Source of the DNA: a virus
Virus record (IMG/VR): IMGVR_UViG_3300047476_000514
Location: 1 to 25,607 of that record
Length of the DNA stretch: 25,607 bases
Strand: one strand, 5' to 3'
The notes under the pieces are model-generated. The model made no database searches and had not been told where the DNA came from. It worked only from the letters and a program-made list of their open reading frames with translations. A program made the position numbers and the translations under genes. Positions 11,506 through 19,720 of the stretch are shown one piece after another (the first letter of the stretch is position 1; each line of letters opens with the position of its first letter).

Positions 11506-12998
11506 ATTTATCTGAGATTGCAAAGAACATAGAACAGCTACCTGCCCATGAGCAGGAGGAGTTGTTGAAGATGCTTTCAGACTATGAGGCTAGTTTGAAG
11601 CGCGAGCAGGCTCAGACCGACTTTTTAAAATTCGCGCACGAGATGTGGCCTGGCTTTATTGATGGAAGACATCACAGAGTTATGGCGAAGAAGTTCCAAG
11701 AGATTGCAGAAGGCAAGATTAAACGCCTGATCATTAATATGCCGCCGCGACATACTAAGTCTGAGTTCGCCAGCTATATGTTGCCAGCTTGGTATTTAGG
11801 TAAGTTCCCCAATAGAAAGATAATTCAGTGTTCGAACACGGCTGAATTGGCGGTTGGCTTTGGTCGTAAGGTGCGTAACTTAGTAGACTCAGAGGCTTAC
11901 TCTAGGGTTTTCCCGAATGTGCATTTGAAATCAGACTCAAAGGCGGCGGGGCGCTGGGGTACCAGTGGTGGCGGAGATTATTTCGCTATTGGTGTGGGTG
12001 GTACGGTTACTGGTAAGGGCGCGGACTTGTTGATCATTGACGATCCACATTCTGAACAAGAGGCGGCGCTCGCGTCAACAGACCCATCAGTATTTGATAA
12101 GGTGTATGAATGGTATACATCTGGTCCACGTCAGCGTTTACAGCCAGGCGGATCGATCATTGTGGTGATGACGCGGTGGTCTAAGCGTGATTTGACGGGC
12201 AAAATCCTTCAGGCGGCCATGGAGCGCGAGGGCGAGGACTGGGAAATCATCGACTTTCCTGCAATTTTGCCGTCTGGCAACCCACTTTGGCCTGAGTTTT
12301 GGCCATTACCTGAACTTGAAGCGCTCAGAAATGAACTTCCATTGTCTAAATGGAACGCTCAGTACATGCAACAGCCTACTTCTGAGTCTGGCGCGATTGT
12401 TAAGAGAGAGTGGTGGAAGGAATGGGAAGGTGAAAACCCACCAGTTTGTGAATTTATCATCCAAAGTTGGGATACGGCGTTCACAAAGAATGAAAGGTCT
12501 GACTATTCTGCGTGTACAACGTGGGGTGTTTTCTATTTAAACGAAAATCCTGACGACGCGAACATCATTTTGTTGGATGCTTTTAAACGACGCATGGAAT
12601 TTCCAGAGTTGAAAGAGACAGCCTACAGACATTACATGGAATATGAACCAGATGCGTTCATTGTTGAAGCAAAAGCTTCAGGCGCCCCATTAATTTTTGA
12701 ATTAAGACGCATGGGAATACCTGTTTCAGAGTTTACGCCAAGCCGTGGCAATGATAAGATAGCCCGTATCAATTCTGTGTCCGATTTATTTGCTTCTGGA
12801 AAAGTTTGGGCGCCGAGAACTAGATGGGCTGAGGAGGTGATGGAGGAGATGGCAGCATTTCCAAACTCTGATCACGACGACTTAGTTGACTCAAGTACTC
12901 AAGCGCTGATTCGTTTTAGAAAAGGTGGCTTTATAAGGTTGGATACTGACGAAAAGGATGATATTGTGTCATTCAGACGTAAAGCTGCATACTATTAA
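11502..12998 (+). CDS. Terminase large subunit (498 aa)
   Basis: The ATPase and nuclease halves are both complete. The ATPase half has the Walker A-like NMPPRHTKSE at 79-88 and Walker B LLIIDDPH at 176-183 with a following glutamate-bearing segment, then VVMTRWSKRDL (about 221-231). The nuclease half (from about 315) has the RNase H-like acidic residues in QSWDTAF (D324), VEAK (E389) and HDDLVD (D459/D460). Length and motif order fit the phage TerL of the SF-type RHTKS class. It is the motor that cuts concatemers and pumps DNA into the procapsid. It is coupled to the wHTH gene before it and followed after eight bases by the portal gene. Confidence 0.95.
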   Translation: MNLSEIAKNIEQLPAHEQEELLKMLSDYEASLKREQAQTDFLKFAHEMWPGFIDGRHHRVMAKKFQEIAEGKIKRLIINMPPRHTKSEFASYMLPAWYLGKFPNRKIIQCSNTAELAVGFGRKVRNLVDSEAYSRVFPNVHLKSDSKAAGRWGTSGGGDYFAIGVGGTVTGKGADLLIIDDPHSEQEAALASTDPSVFDKVYEWYTSGPRQRLQPGGSIIVVMTRWSKRDLTGKILQAAMEREGEDWEIIDFPAILPSGNPLWPEFWPLPELEALRNELPLSKWNAQYMQQPTSESGAIVKREWWKEWEGENPPVCEFIIQSWDTAFTKNERSDYSACTTWGVFYLNENPDDANIILLDAFKRRMEFPELKETAYRHYMEYEPDAFIVEAKASGAPLIFELRRMGIPVSEFTPSRGNDKIARINSVSDLFASGKVWAPRTRWAEEVMEEMAAFPNSDHDDLVDSSTQALIRFRKGGFIRLDTDEKDDIVSFRRKAAYY

Positions 12999-13006
12999 GG
13001 AAATAT

Positions 13007-15397
13007 ATGGCTATCGATAAAGGTTTATACCAAGCCCCAGTGGGATTAGAAGAATTAGCTCAAGCTGAGCCAGAGATTGAGATTGAAATCGAAGATCCAG
13101 AATCTGTGAGCATTGGTATTGACGGCATGGAAATCCAGTTTGGCAAAGAACCTGAAACAGCAGAAGACTTTGACGCAAACTTAGCTGAGTACATGAGCGA
13201 AAGAGACCTTGCAGAATTGGTTGGCGATTTAATTTCAGACTTTGAAGATGACGTTAACTCACGCAAAGACTGGATGCAGACTTATGTAGACGGACTAGAG
13301 CTACTAGGTCTAAAGATTGAAGAGCGCACAGAACCATGGGAAGGCGCATGCGGTGTTTACCACCCACTATTGACAGAGGCGCTGGTAAAGTTCCAAGCCG
13401 AAACAATCATGGAAACATTCCCAGCTGCTGGCCCTGTAAAGACGCAGATCATTGGTAAAGAAACTCCAGAAAAGAAAGATGCAGCAGTTCGTGTTCAAGA
13501 TGACATGAACTACCAGATTACAGACGTGATGACTGAGTTCCGTCCTGAGCATGAGCGCATGATTTGGGGCCTAGGTCTAGCAGGTAACGCGTTTAAGAAA
13601 GTCTATTACGATCCATCATTAGAGCGCCAAGTATCAATGTTTATCCCAGCTGAGGATGTAGTAGTACCGTACGGCGTGTCTAATCTACAGTCCAGCCCGC
13701 GCGTAACTCACGTCATGCGCAAGACTGAGAATGAGATCAAGCGTTTGCAAGTTGCTGGCTTCTATAGAGATATAGAACTTGGCCCACCAAACGACAGCCT
13801 TGATGATGTAGAGAAAAAGATTGCTGAAAAGATGGGCTTCTCTGCCACGCAGGATGACCGTTATAAGTTATTGGAAATGCACGTTGAGTTGGACTTGCCA
13901 GGCTTCGAAGACGAAGACGGCATTGCTCTTCCATATGTAATTACTATTGAAAAGGGAACGCAGAATGTTTTGTCTATCAGACGCAATTGGCACCCTGAAG
14001 ACAAAAATAAACAGAAGCGTAACCACTTTGTTCACTATGGATACGTGCCTGGTTTTGGTTTTTACTGCTTTGGTCTTATTCATCTTGTGGGCGCTTTTGC
14101 TAAGTCCGGCACTTCTCTCATCAGACAGCTTGTAGACGCTGGAACATTAAGCAATTTACCTGGTGGCTTCAAGACACGCGGCGCAAAAATCAAGGGCGAT
14201 GACACACCAATCTCCCCAGGCGAGTTCCGCGACATGGACGTTCCATCTGGAACTCTAAAAGACAACTTAATGCCTCTTCCATACAAAGAGCCAAGTCAAG
14301 TTTTGTATAGCTTGCTAGGTACTATTGTTGAAGAAGGCCGTCGTTTTGCTTCTGCTGCCGACATGAAGGTTGCAGACATGAGCGCCAACTCACCAGTTGG
14401 TTCTACATTGGCAATCCTTGAGCGCACATTGAAAGTGATGTCAGCAGTTCAAGCCCGTATCCACTACAGCTTCAAGCAAGAGATTGGTTTGTTGCGCGAC
14501 ATCATCCGTGATTACACGCCAGACGAATACAACTATGAGCCAGTAGAAGGTACACGCAAAGCCAAGCGCTCTGACTATGACTTAGTGACAGTTATTCCAG
14601 TCAGCGATCCAAACGCCGCAACGATGGCGCAGAAGATTGTTCAGTATCAGGCTGTATTGCAGTTGGCATCACAGGCGCCACAGCTATACGACATGGCCAC
14701 ATTGCACCGTCAGATGCTAGAAGTATTGGGCATCAAGAACGCTGAGAAGCTGATTACTTTGGATGAAGACCATAAGCCAAAAGACCCAATCTCAGAGAAC
14801 ATGGATGCTATCAATAACAAACCATTGAAGGCTTTCATCTATCAAGACCACGATGCTCACCTAACAGCGCATCAATCATTCATGCAAGATCCACAAACCG
14901 CAGCGCTTATTGGTCAAAGCCCGATGGCTAACCAGATCAGCGCGGCAATGCAAGCTCATATGGCAGAACACTATGCGTTCAAGTATCGCCAGATGATTGA
15001 GCAGCAGATGGGCGCCCCATTACCTAAACCAGATGAAGAGTTGCCAGAAGAATACGAGTTGCAGATTTCTCGTTTGGTTGCTCAGGCGTCTCAACAGGTA
15101 TTGCAGAACAATCAGCAACAGGCTGCACAACAGCAGATTCAGCAACAGCAACAGGACCCGATCATCCAGATGCAGATGCAAGAGTTGCAGATTAAAGATA
15201 AGGAAGTTGAACGCAAGGCCGCTAAGGACGCGGTGGACGCACAGCTCAAGCGTGAGCAGTTAGCCATCGAAGACAAGCGTATTGATGTTCAAGCTGACCT
15301 TGAAGAGTCCAAGTTACTTGCGAAGATGAACAAGGACGAAGATGAGTCACTTTTTAAGAAAGAATCAGAGGCGGTAAGAATACTAAGAGGTAAATAA
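13007..15397 (+). CDS. Portal protein (796 aa)
   Basis: It follows TerL directly and has AAGGA before the ATG. Residues about 1-75 are acidic. The core begins near DWMQTYVDGLELLGLKIEER and includes EGACGVYHPLLTEALVKFQ, WGLGLAGNAFKKVYYDP and a region IHLVGAFAKSGTSLIRQLVD (about 358-377), which fits portal wing/stem regions of large phage portals. The end (from about 665) is a Gln-rich coiled region with a QQQQQ tract (about 700-717) and a charged helix, comparable to a portal barrel. The length is at the upper end for portals, as in podoviruses such as P22. Identification rests on position, size and remembered family likeness. Confidence 0.85.
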   Translation: MAIDKGLYQAPVGLEELAQAEPEIEIEIEDPESVSIGIDGMEIQFGKEPETAEDFDANLAEYMSERDLAELVGDLISDFEDDVNSRKDWMQTYVDGLELLGLKIEERTEPWEGACGVYHPLLTEALVKFQAETIMETFPAAGPVKTQIIGKETPEKKDAAVRVQDDMNYQITDVMTEFRPEHERMIWGLGLAGNAFKKVYYDPSLERQVSMFIPAEDVVVPYGVSNLQSSPRVTHVMRKTENEIKRLQVAGFYRDIELGPPNDSLDDVEKKIAEKMGFSATQDDRYKLLEMHVELDLPGFEDEDGIALPYVITIEKGTQNVLSIRRNWHPEDKNKQKRNHFVHYGYVPGFGFYCFGLIHLVGAFAKSGTSLIRQLVDAGTLSNLPGGFKTRGAKIKGDDTPISPGEFRDMDVPSGTLKDNLMPLPYKEPSQVLYSLLGTIVEEGRRFASAADMKVADMSANSPVGSTLAILERTLKVMSAVQARIHYSFKQEIGLLRDIIRDYTPDEYNYEPVEGTRKAKRSDYDLVTVIPVSDPNAATMAQKIVQYQAVLQLASQAPQLYDMATLHRQMLEVLGIKNAEKLITLDEDHKPKDPISENMDAINNKPLKAFIYQDHDAHLTAHQSFMQDPQTAALIGQSPMANQISAAMQAHMAEHYAFKYRQMIEQQMGAPLPKPDEELPEEYELQISRLVAQASQQVLQNNQQQAAQQQIQQQQQDPIIQMQMQELQIKDKEVERKAAKDAVDAQLKREQLAIEDKRIDVQADLEESKLLAKMNKDEDESLFKKESEAVRILRGK

Positions 15398-15594
15398 TGG
15401 CCACGAGTGCTTTAGATGTATTAGTAATGAATTTGGACGAAAAAATCCAACAACTCCAAGACTACACAGCCTCCGGAAGGGCTGTGTCATTCGAGGAGTA
15501 CAAAGGAACCTGCGGTGAGATCAGGGGTCTGCTGACCGCTAGGGGATACGTATTAGACCTCAAACAAAGAATGGAGAACTCTGACGATGAGTAA
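15397..15594 (+). CDS. Small helical protein after the portal (65 aa)
   Basis: Its ATG shares a base with the portal stop (TAATG). The product, beginning MATSALDVLVMNLDEKIQQL, is helical with an acidic end (ENSDDE). Similar small ORFs occupy this position in related environmental phages as I recall; no function is known to me. It overlaps the co-chaperonin gene by 8 bases, so it belongs to the head-assembly operon and may be a minor assembly factor. Confidence 0.7.
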   Translation: MATSALDVLVMNLDEKIQQLQDYTASGRAVSFEEYKGTCGEIRGLLTARGYVLDLKQRMENSDDE

Positions 15595-15991
15595 CCAAGT
15601 AGACTTAAGCCAAGCGGTAGACCTAAACGCCGTATTGAATAAGTCGCAGGAAGAAAAGGCAACACAACTCCCAAAACCATCTGGCTACCGCATCCTTTGC
15701 GCGATTCCAGAAGTTGAAAAAGAGTACGACAGCGGTCTAATTAAGGCTGACCTAACATTGCATAACGAAGAAGTTTTGACCACGGTTCTATTCGTTGTAG
15801 ACCTTGGCCCAGACTGCTATCAGGACAAAGCGAGATTTCCTAATGGCCCGTGGTGCAAGAAAGGCGACTTTATTTTGGTACGCCCACACTCTGGTTCACG
15901 CCTAGTAATCCATGGCCGTGAGTTCAGAATCATTAACGATGACAGCGTTGAAGCCGTAGTGGATGATCCACGCGGAATTAAACGTAAATAA
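15587..15991 (+). CDS. GroES-like co-chaperonin (134 aa)
   Basis: An N-terminal extension of about 30 residues leads into a Cpn10-type fold: PSGYRILCAIPEVEKEYDSG (about 31-50) corresponds to the first strand of GroES, SGLIKAD (49-55) to the GroEL-binding mobile loop, and the last part, KKGDFILVRPHSGSRLVIHG (91-110) with FRIINDDSVEAVVDD (113-127), to the closing strands where GroES has a GD-x-V and ends in ED-ILA. It would cap the host GroEL during folding of the capsid protein, as T4 gp31 does. The mobile loop lacks the usual G-G-[IVL]-V tripeptide and has S-G-L-I instead. The position between portal and scaffold fits a head-assembly role. Confidence 0.8.
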   Translation: MSNQVDLSQAVDLNAVLNKSQEEKATQLPKPSGYRILCAIPEVEKEYDSGLIKADLTLHNEEVLTTVLFVVDLGPDCYQDKARFPNGPWCKKGDFILVRPHSGSRLVIHGREFRIINDDSVEAVVDDPRGIKRK

Positions 15992-16003
15992 GGAGAAGGT
16001 ACG

Positions 16004-16975
16004 ATGCCTGAATTTCAAAAAGACGAGTTTAAGTTCCCAGATGAAGCAGATGAAGGGAAGACTGTAGACCAGATTAATCAAGATGCCGAAGATGATGGCA
16101 AGTTTGATATTGAAATTGAAGACGATACTCCACCAGAAGACCGTGGTCGTAAGCCTTCTGAGCCTGAGTTTGTTCAAAAGCTGGAGAAAGATGAGCTTGA
16201 CGAATACTCTGAGGCCGCCAAGAAGAAGATTAATGAGTTTAAGAAGGTATGGAACGATGAGCGCCGTGCAAAAGAAGCTGCCTTGCGTGAACAGCAAGAA
16301 GCCGTTGCCTTAGCTCAAAAGATTCTTGAAGAAAACAAGAAACTTAAGTCCCGCCTATCTGCTGGTGATGAAGCATTGGTTAGCTCTTACAAAGAGACTG
16401 CCGAGCGCGAAATCGAGATGGCAAAGAAAGCCTACAGAGAGGCTTACGATGCTGGTGATACCGACGCTTTGGTGGATGCACAAGAGAAATTAACTGATGC
16501 AAAACTAAAACTTCAACGCGTAACGTCTTTTGTTCCACAACAAAAAGCTTTACAAGAAGAAGATAATGAAGTAATAATTCCACAAACGCAGCAAAAAGCA
16601 CCATCGCCAGATCCAAAGGCTATGACATGGAGAGAACGCAATTCATGGTTTGGTCAGGATGAGGAGATGACAAGTCTGGCTCTTGGCTTGCACGAAAAGC
16701 TAGTCAAAGAGAACGGAATGGCTTATGCTACGACTGATGAGTATTACAAACGTATTGACGCGACAATGCGTAAGCGTTTCCCTGAGAACTTTGACGATGA
16801 GATTTCAGAAGAAACAACCCAACGAGTAACCAAACCGAGCAACGTAGTCGCTCCAGCAACGAGAAGCACATCTTCGAAAAAGATCAAGCTTAAAGCGTCG
16901 CAGGTAGCATTGGCTAAGAAGTTAGGTTTAACTCCAGAGCAATATGCAATGGAACTAGTGAAGACAGGAGCTTAA
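16004..16975 (+). CDS. Scaffolding protein (323 aa)
   Basis: It starts after AAGGAGAAGG. The N-terminal 60 residues are very acidic (DEADEGKTVDQINQDAEDDG), the middle (about 60-180) is a long charged coiled coil (EYSEAAKKKINEFKKVWNDE onward), then comes a Gln/Pro/Lys linker, and the C-terminal 60 residues are basic with SSKKIKLKASQVALAKKLG. An acidic, helical protein ending in a basic capsid-binding tail, just before the head genes, is the usual picture of a phage scaffold. There is no protease domain. The call rests on composition and position rather than a named family. Confidence 0.75.
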   Translation: MPEFQKDEFKFPDEADEGKTVDQINQDAEDDGKFDIEIEDDTPPEDRGRKPSEPEFVQKLEKDELDEYSEAAKKKINEFKKVWNDERRAKEAALREQQEAVALAQKILEENKKLKSRLSAGDEALVSSYKETAEREIEMAKKAYREAYDAGDTDALVDAQEKLTDAKLKLQRVTSFVPQQKALQEEDNEVIIPQTQQKAPSPDPKAMTWRERNSWFGQDEEMTSLALGLHEKLVKENGMAYATTDEYYKRIDATMRKRFPENFDDEISEETTQRVTKPSNVVAPATRSTSSKKIKLKASQVALAKKLGLTPEQYAMELVKTGA

Positions 16976-16976
16976 A

Positions 16977-17426
16977 ATGGCTGAAAATCGAGTACAAAGA
17001 GAAGTGCAAACCCGTGCTACAACTGAGCGTCCTAAACAGTGGATGCCAGCTGAATTGTTGCCCGAACCCGACAAACAAGCAGGATACGCATATCGCTGGA
17101 TTCGTGTTTCGACATTGAATAACGCAGACCCAAGAAACGTCTCAAGTAAATTGAGAGAAGGTTGGGAGCCGGTTTCAGTAGAAGAACAGCCGAAGTTTCG
17201 TCTTTTGTTAGATCCCAATAGCCGTTTTAAGGACAGCATTGAGATTGGTGGGTTGTTATTATGCAAGACGCCTGAAGAGTTTGTTGAACAGAGAAATGCA
17301 CATTTCACACGTCAAACAGAAGCTCAGACTGAAGCTATTGATAACAGCCTAATGAAACAGAGCGATGCTCGTATGCCTTTGTTCAATGAACGTAAGTCAA
17401 CGACGTCGTTTGGTAAAGGTAAATAA
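16977..17426 (+). CDS. Putative head-associated protein (149 aa)
   Basis: It starts one base after the scaffold stop. Blocks visible are YRWIRVSTLNNADPRNVSSK and LREGWEPVSVEEQPKFRLLL (about 38-77), then IEIGGLLLCKTPEEFVEQRN (about 90-109), a pattern I recall from small proteins next to capsid genes in many environmental phages (the W-E-P-V and L-x-K-x-P-E-E-x-V-E-Q-R-N motifs). The exact role is unknown to me. The C-terminal end is Lys/Gly-rich and flexible. Assembly factor or minor capsid component are the likely options. Confidence 0.7.
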   Translation: MAENRVQREVQTRATTERPKQWMPAELLPEPDKQAGYAYRWIRVSTLNNADPRNVSSKLREGWEPVSVEEQPKFRLLLDPNSRFKDSIEIGGLLLCKTPEEFVEQRNAHFTRQTEAQTEAIDNSLMKQSDARMPLFNERKSTTSFGKGK

Positions 17427-17452
17427 CTTTTTTATTAATTTAGGAGTATTAA

Positions 17453-18067
17453 ATGGCTTATCCAACAGTAAGCGCTCCATACGGTTTCGTACCGGTTAAC
17501 CGCCAAGACGGCATGCCATATGCTGGTGCTACCACTCAATACGGTATCACTTCAGTATCAACAGCCATCTACAACGGTGACCTAGTTTATGTAACTGGTG
17601 GAACGATCTCAAAATCTGGCGTAACTACTAACTCAACAACAACTGGCAATTTGACAGCTGGCGTGTTTGTAGGTTGCCAATATGTAAACACTCAAGGTCA
17701 AACAGTTCAAGCTCAGTATTACCCAGGTAACGCTGCTGCTTCTTCTGCTATTGCTTATGTAGTAGTTGACCCACAAGCTGCTTACAAAGTAGCTGTAACA
17801 AACGGTTCAGATGTAGTTTCTTCAACAACCGTTGCTGCTATCGGCGTAAACTTAGCTGTAGACCAAGGTACTGGTTCTACTGCTACTGGTAACTCTGGTA
17901 ACGGTGTTGTAGCTCCATCAGCTGGCGCTGGTAACGCTGTAACATTGCCTGTTAAGGTAATCGCAGTTGTTCCTGAAACAGCAATTAACGCAACTAACTT
18001 CAGCGAAGTTTTGGTTGTTTTGACTAACCCACAGCTTACCCGCACTGCTGGTAACGACTTCGCTTAA
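17453..18067 (+). CDS. Capsid-associated (decoration-like) protein (204 aa)
   Basis: A good ribosome site (TTTAGGAG) precedes the ATG. The start MAYPTVSAPYGFVPVNRQDG and the following GMPYAGATTQYGI with GVFVGCQYVN (about 71-80) match the small structural proteins I remember directly upstream of the major capsid gene in related phages. The protein is Thr/Ser/Gly-rich and beta-like throughout, with no long helices, suiting a decoration or cement protein on the capsid. Biased codon choice (many GCT, GTA, ACT) is shared with the MCP gene, as is usual for abundant virion proteins. Confidence 0.7.
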   Translation: MAYPTVSAPYGFVPVNRQDGMPYAGATTQYGITSVSTAIYNGDLVYVTGGTISKSGVTTNSTTTGNLTAGVFVGCQYVNTQGQTVQAQYYPGNAAASSAIAYVVVDPQAAYKVAVTNGSDVVSSTTVAAIGVNLAVDQGTGSTATGNSGNGVVAPSAGAGNAVTLPVKVIAVVPETAINATNFSEVLVVLTNPQLTRTAGNDFA

Positions 18068-18079
18068 GGAGCTACTTAA

Positions 18080-18988
18080 ATGGCTATTTCACGCGCCCAA
18101 CTCTTAAAAGAGTTACTACCTGGCTTGAACGCATTGTTCGGACTTGAGTATGCACGTTATGGTGAAGAACACAAAGAGATCTACGAAACAGAGACTTCTG
18201 AGCGTTCTTTTGAAGAAGAAACAAAATTGTCTGGCTTCTCAGCTGCCCCAGTTAAAAACGAAGGTTCTGCGATTGCTTATGACAATGGTCAAGAAGCTTG
18301 GTCAGCACGCTACAACCATGAGACTATCGCTCAAGGTTTCAGCTTGACTGAAGAGGCTATCGAAGACAACTTGTACGACTCATTATCAGCTCGCTACACT
18401 AAGGCATTGGCTCGTTCAATGGCTTACACAAAGCAAGTTAAAGCTGCTAACGTGTTGAACAACGGCTTCACTGCTGGCTACACTGGTGGCGACGGCAAGA
18501 CATTGTTTGCAACTGATCACCCACTAGTTTCTGGTGGCGTGAACAGCAACCGTCCTGCTACTGCTGCTGACTTGAACGAAACATCATTGGAAAATGCTGT
18601 TATTCAAATCGCTGGCTGGACAGACGAGCGTGGTCTTTTGATCGCTGCTAAGCCTAAGAAATTGGTTGTTCCACCTGCATTACAGTTCGTTGCAACTCGC
18701 TTGCTAGAAACTGAATTGCGTGTTGGTACTGCTGATAACGACATCAACGCTATCAAGAACAACGGTAACATTGGTGAAGGTTACACAATCAACCACTTCT
18801 TAACTGACACAAACGCATGGTTCTTGACAACAGACGTACCTAACGGAATGAAGCATTTCGTACGTACTCCGTTGCAAAACTCTATGGACGGCGACTTCGA
18901 TACTGGTAACGTACGTTACAAGGCTCGTGAGCGTTATTCATTCGGTTACTCAGATCCATTGGGTATGTACGGTTCACCAGGCGCTTAA
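18080..18988 (+). CDS. Major capsid protein (302 aa)
   Basis: It follows the scaffold and decoration-like genes and ends at a strong terminator. Motifs: an N-terminal RSFEEETKLSGFSAAPVKNE (about 42-61), AIAYDNGQEAWSARY, GFSLTEEAIEDNLYDSL (about 91-107) and GDGKTLFATDHPLVSGG (about 137-153), the DG-x-LF-x-x-DHP pattern of Mu gpT-like capsid proteins with the HK97 fold. The size fits, and no head protease or delta domain is fused. Highly even codon use points to strong expression. The gene forms the main wall of the icosahedral head. Confidence 0.88.
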   Translation: MAISRAQLLKELLPGLNALFGLEYARYGEEHKEIYETETSERSFEEETKLSGFSAAPVKNEGSAIAYDNGQEAWSARYNHETIAQGFSLTEEAIEDNLYDSLSARYTKALARSMAYTKQVKAANVLNNGFTAGYTGGDGKTLFATDHPLVSGGVNSNRPATAADLNETSLENAVIQIAGWTDERGLLIAAKPKKLVVPPALQFVATRLLETELRVGTADNDINAIKNNGNIGEGYTINHFLTDTNAWFLTTDVPNGMKHFVRTPLQNSMDGDFDTGNVRYKARERYSFGYSDPLGMYGSPGA

Positions 18989-19005
18989 TAAGCACTTGAT
19001 GAAGG

Positions 19006-19031
19006 AAAGGGGAGCTTCGGCTCCCTTTTTT
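19006..19031 (+). terminator. Rho-independent terminator after the capsid gene
   Basis: GGGAGC (19010-19015), TTCG loop, GCTCCC (19020-19025) and six T (19026-19031). Outer AAAG/TTTT pairs extend the stem to about 10 bp. It lies 20 bases after the MCP stop and closes the head-gene transcript. Confidence 0.93.
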
Positions 19032-19045
19032 ATTTGTAAAAATAG

Positions 19046-19073
19046 TTGCAACTTATTTAAAATAGAGTAATAT
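19046..19073 (+). promoter_or_regulatory. Sigma70-like promoter for the second structural unit
   Basis: TTGCAA (19046-19051) and TAATAT (19068-19073), 16 bases apart, in A/T-rich DNA directly after the terminator. Transcription would begin near 19080, at the start of the structured leader. Confidence 0.6.
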
Positions 19074-19079
19074 TACTGA

Positions 19080-19145
19080 AACCGGGCGAACCGGCTTATT
19101 AGACTGCCCCGGCAGACGATATACCGACTAATAAGCTTAACTTGT
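19080..19145 (+). ncRNA. Structured 5' leader candidate
   Basis: Three nested or adjacent helices can be read by eye. Helix 1 is CCGG (19082-19085) with CCGG (19091-19094) around GCGAA. Helix 2 is GCTTATTAG (19094-19102) with CTAATAAGC (19128-19136), a perfect 9-bp pair whose first base competes with helix 1. An inner CTGC/GCAG hairpin (19104-19107 with 19112-19115) lies inside helix 2. The ribosome site AAGGA and ATG 19161 follow. It may be a mRNA-stabilising leader, an attenuator or a protein-binding site. I do not match it to a known RNA family. Confidence 0.55.
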
Positions 19146-19160
19146 ATATAAGGACTCAAC

Positions 19161-19376
19161 ATGTCACGTACTACTTTCTCAGGCCCAGTTGCTTCAACTA
19201 ATGGCTTTATCGCTCCAACTTACACAGTAACATCAGCTAACGCAATTGCAGCTAGTGCTAAAACTGTAGGTCAAGTTATCTATGTTTCTAACGGTTTAGC
19301 TGGCGCGCCAACTTTAGCTGTTTGGAATGGTACTAACTGGATTTCTGCTGCCGGTACAGCTATTTCAGCAACCTAA
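19161..19376 (+). CDS. Small structural-type protein (71 aa)
   Basis: AAGGA precedes the ATG after the structured leader. The product begins MSRTTFSGPVASTNGFIAPT and contains GQVIYVSNGLAGAPTLAVWN with GTNWISAAG, a beta-type pattern common in short virion or tail-associated proteins (the YVSxx..G..P...WNGTNW motif). Being alone at the head of a strongly controlled transcript suggests high expression. The exact role is unknown; a decoration or spike component is likely. Confidence 0.7.
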   Translation: MSRTTFSGPVASTNGFIAPTYTVTSANAIAASAKTVGQVIYVSNGLAGAPTLAVWNGTNWISAAGTAISAT

Positions 19377-19441
19377 TTAATCAATCGGGGGTTTAGGGTT
19401 GAGACTACTCGGCCGCCCCTTAACAATTTAGGAGATTAATT
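19375..19441 (+). promoter_or_regulatory. Inverted repeat enclosing the ribosome site of the next gene
   Basis: AATTAATC (19375-19382) pairs perfectly with GATTAATT (19434-19441), directly before ATG 19442. GTTTAGGG (19391-19398) and CCCTTAAC (19417-19424) can pair inside with one mismatch. The ribosome site AGGAG (19430-19434) lies between the two helices and partly in the outer one, so folding could limit translation. Confidence 0.45.
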
Positions 19442-19720
19442 ATGGGTATGCAAACCGATGTAATGGCTAAAAGCCTAGCGGCTTCAGGTAGTGTTGTTGG
19501 TAGTAGAGCGCGTGTTCGCGGAATGGTTATTGTTCCAGGCACAGGTGCTGGTAGCGTTGTTTTAAAAGACGGCGGTTCTGGTGGCGCAACAATCCTTACA
19601 ATCCCTACAATTGCCAACGGCGAGCCATTTAACGTGGTTATTCCAGCTGAAGGCGTATTGTTTGAGACTGATGTATATGCGACTCTTACAGACGCTGGCG
19701 TAACGGTGTTTTATGCCTAA
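19442..19720 (+). CDS. Small structural-type protein (92 aa)
   Basis: It starts MGMQTDVMAKSLAASGSVVG after AGGAG. The rest is beta-rich and Gly/Val-rich (VRGMVIVPGTGAGSVVLKDG, ATILTIPT, ending TLTDAGVTVFYA). The opening M-x-M-Q-T-D-V and closing V-T-V-F-Y are as I remember for a family of small virion-type proteins in this position. It overlaps the following gene by 8 bases. The function is unproven. Confidence 0.7.
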   Translation: MGMQTDVMAKSLAASGSVVGSRARVRGMVIVPGTGAGSVVLKDGGSGGATILTIPTIANGEPFNVVIPAEGVLFETDVYATLTDAGVTVFYA

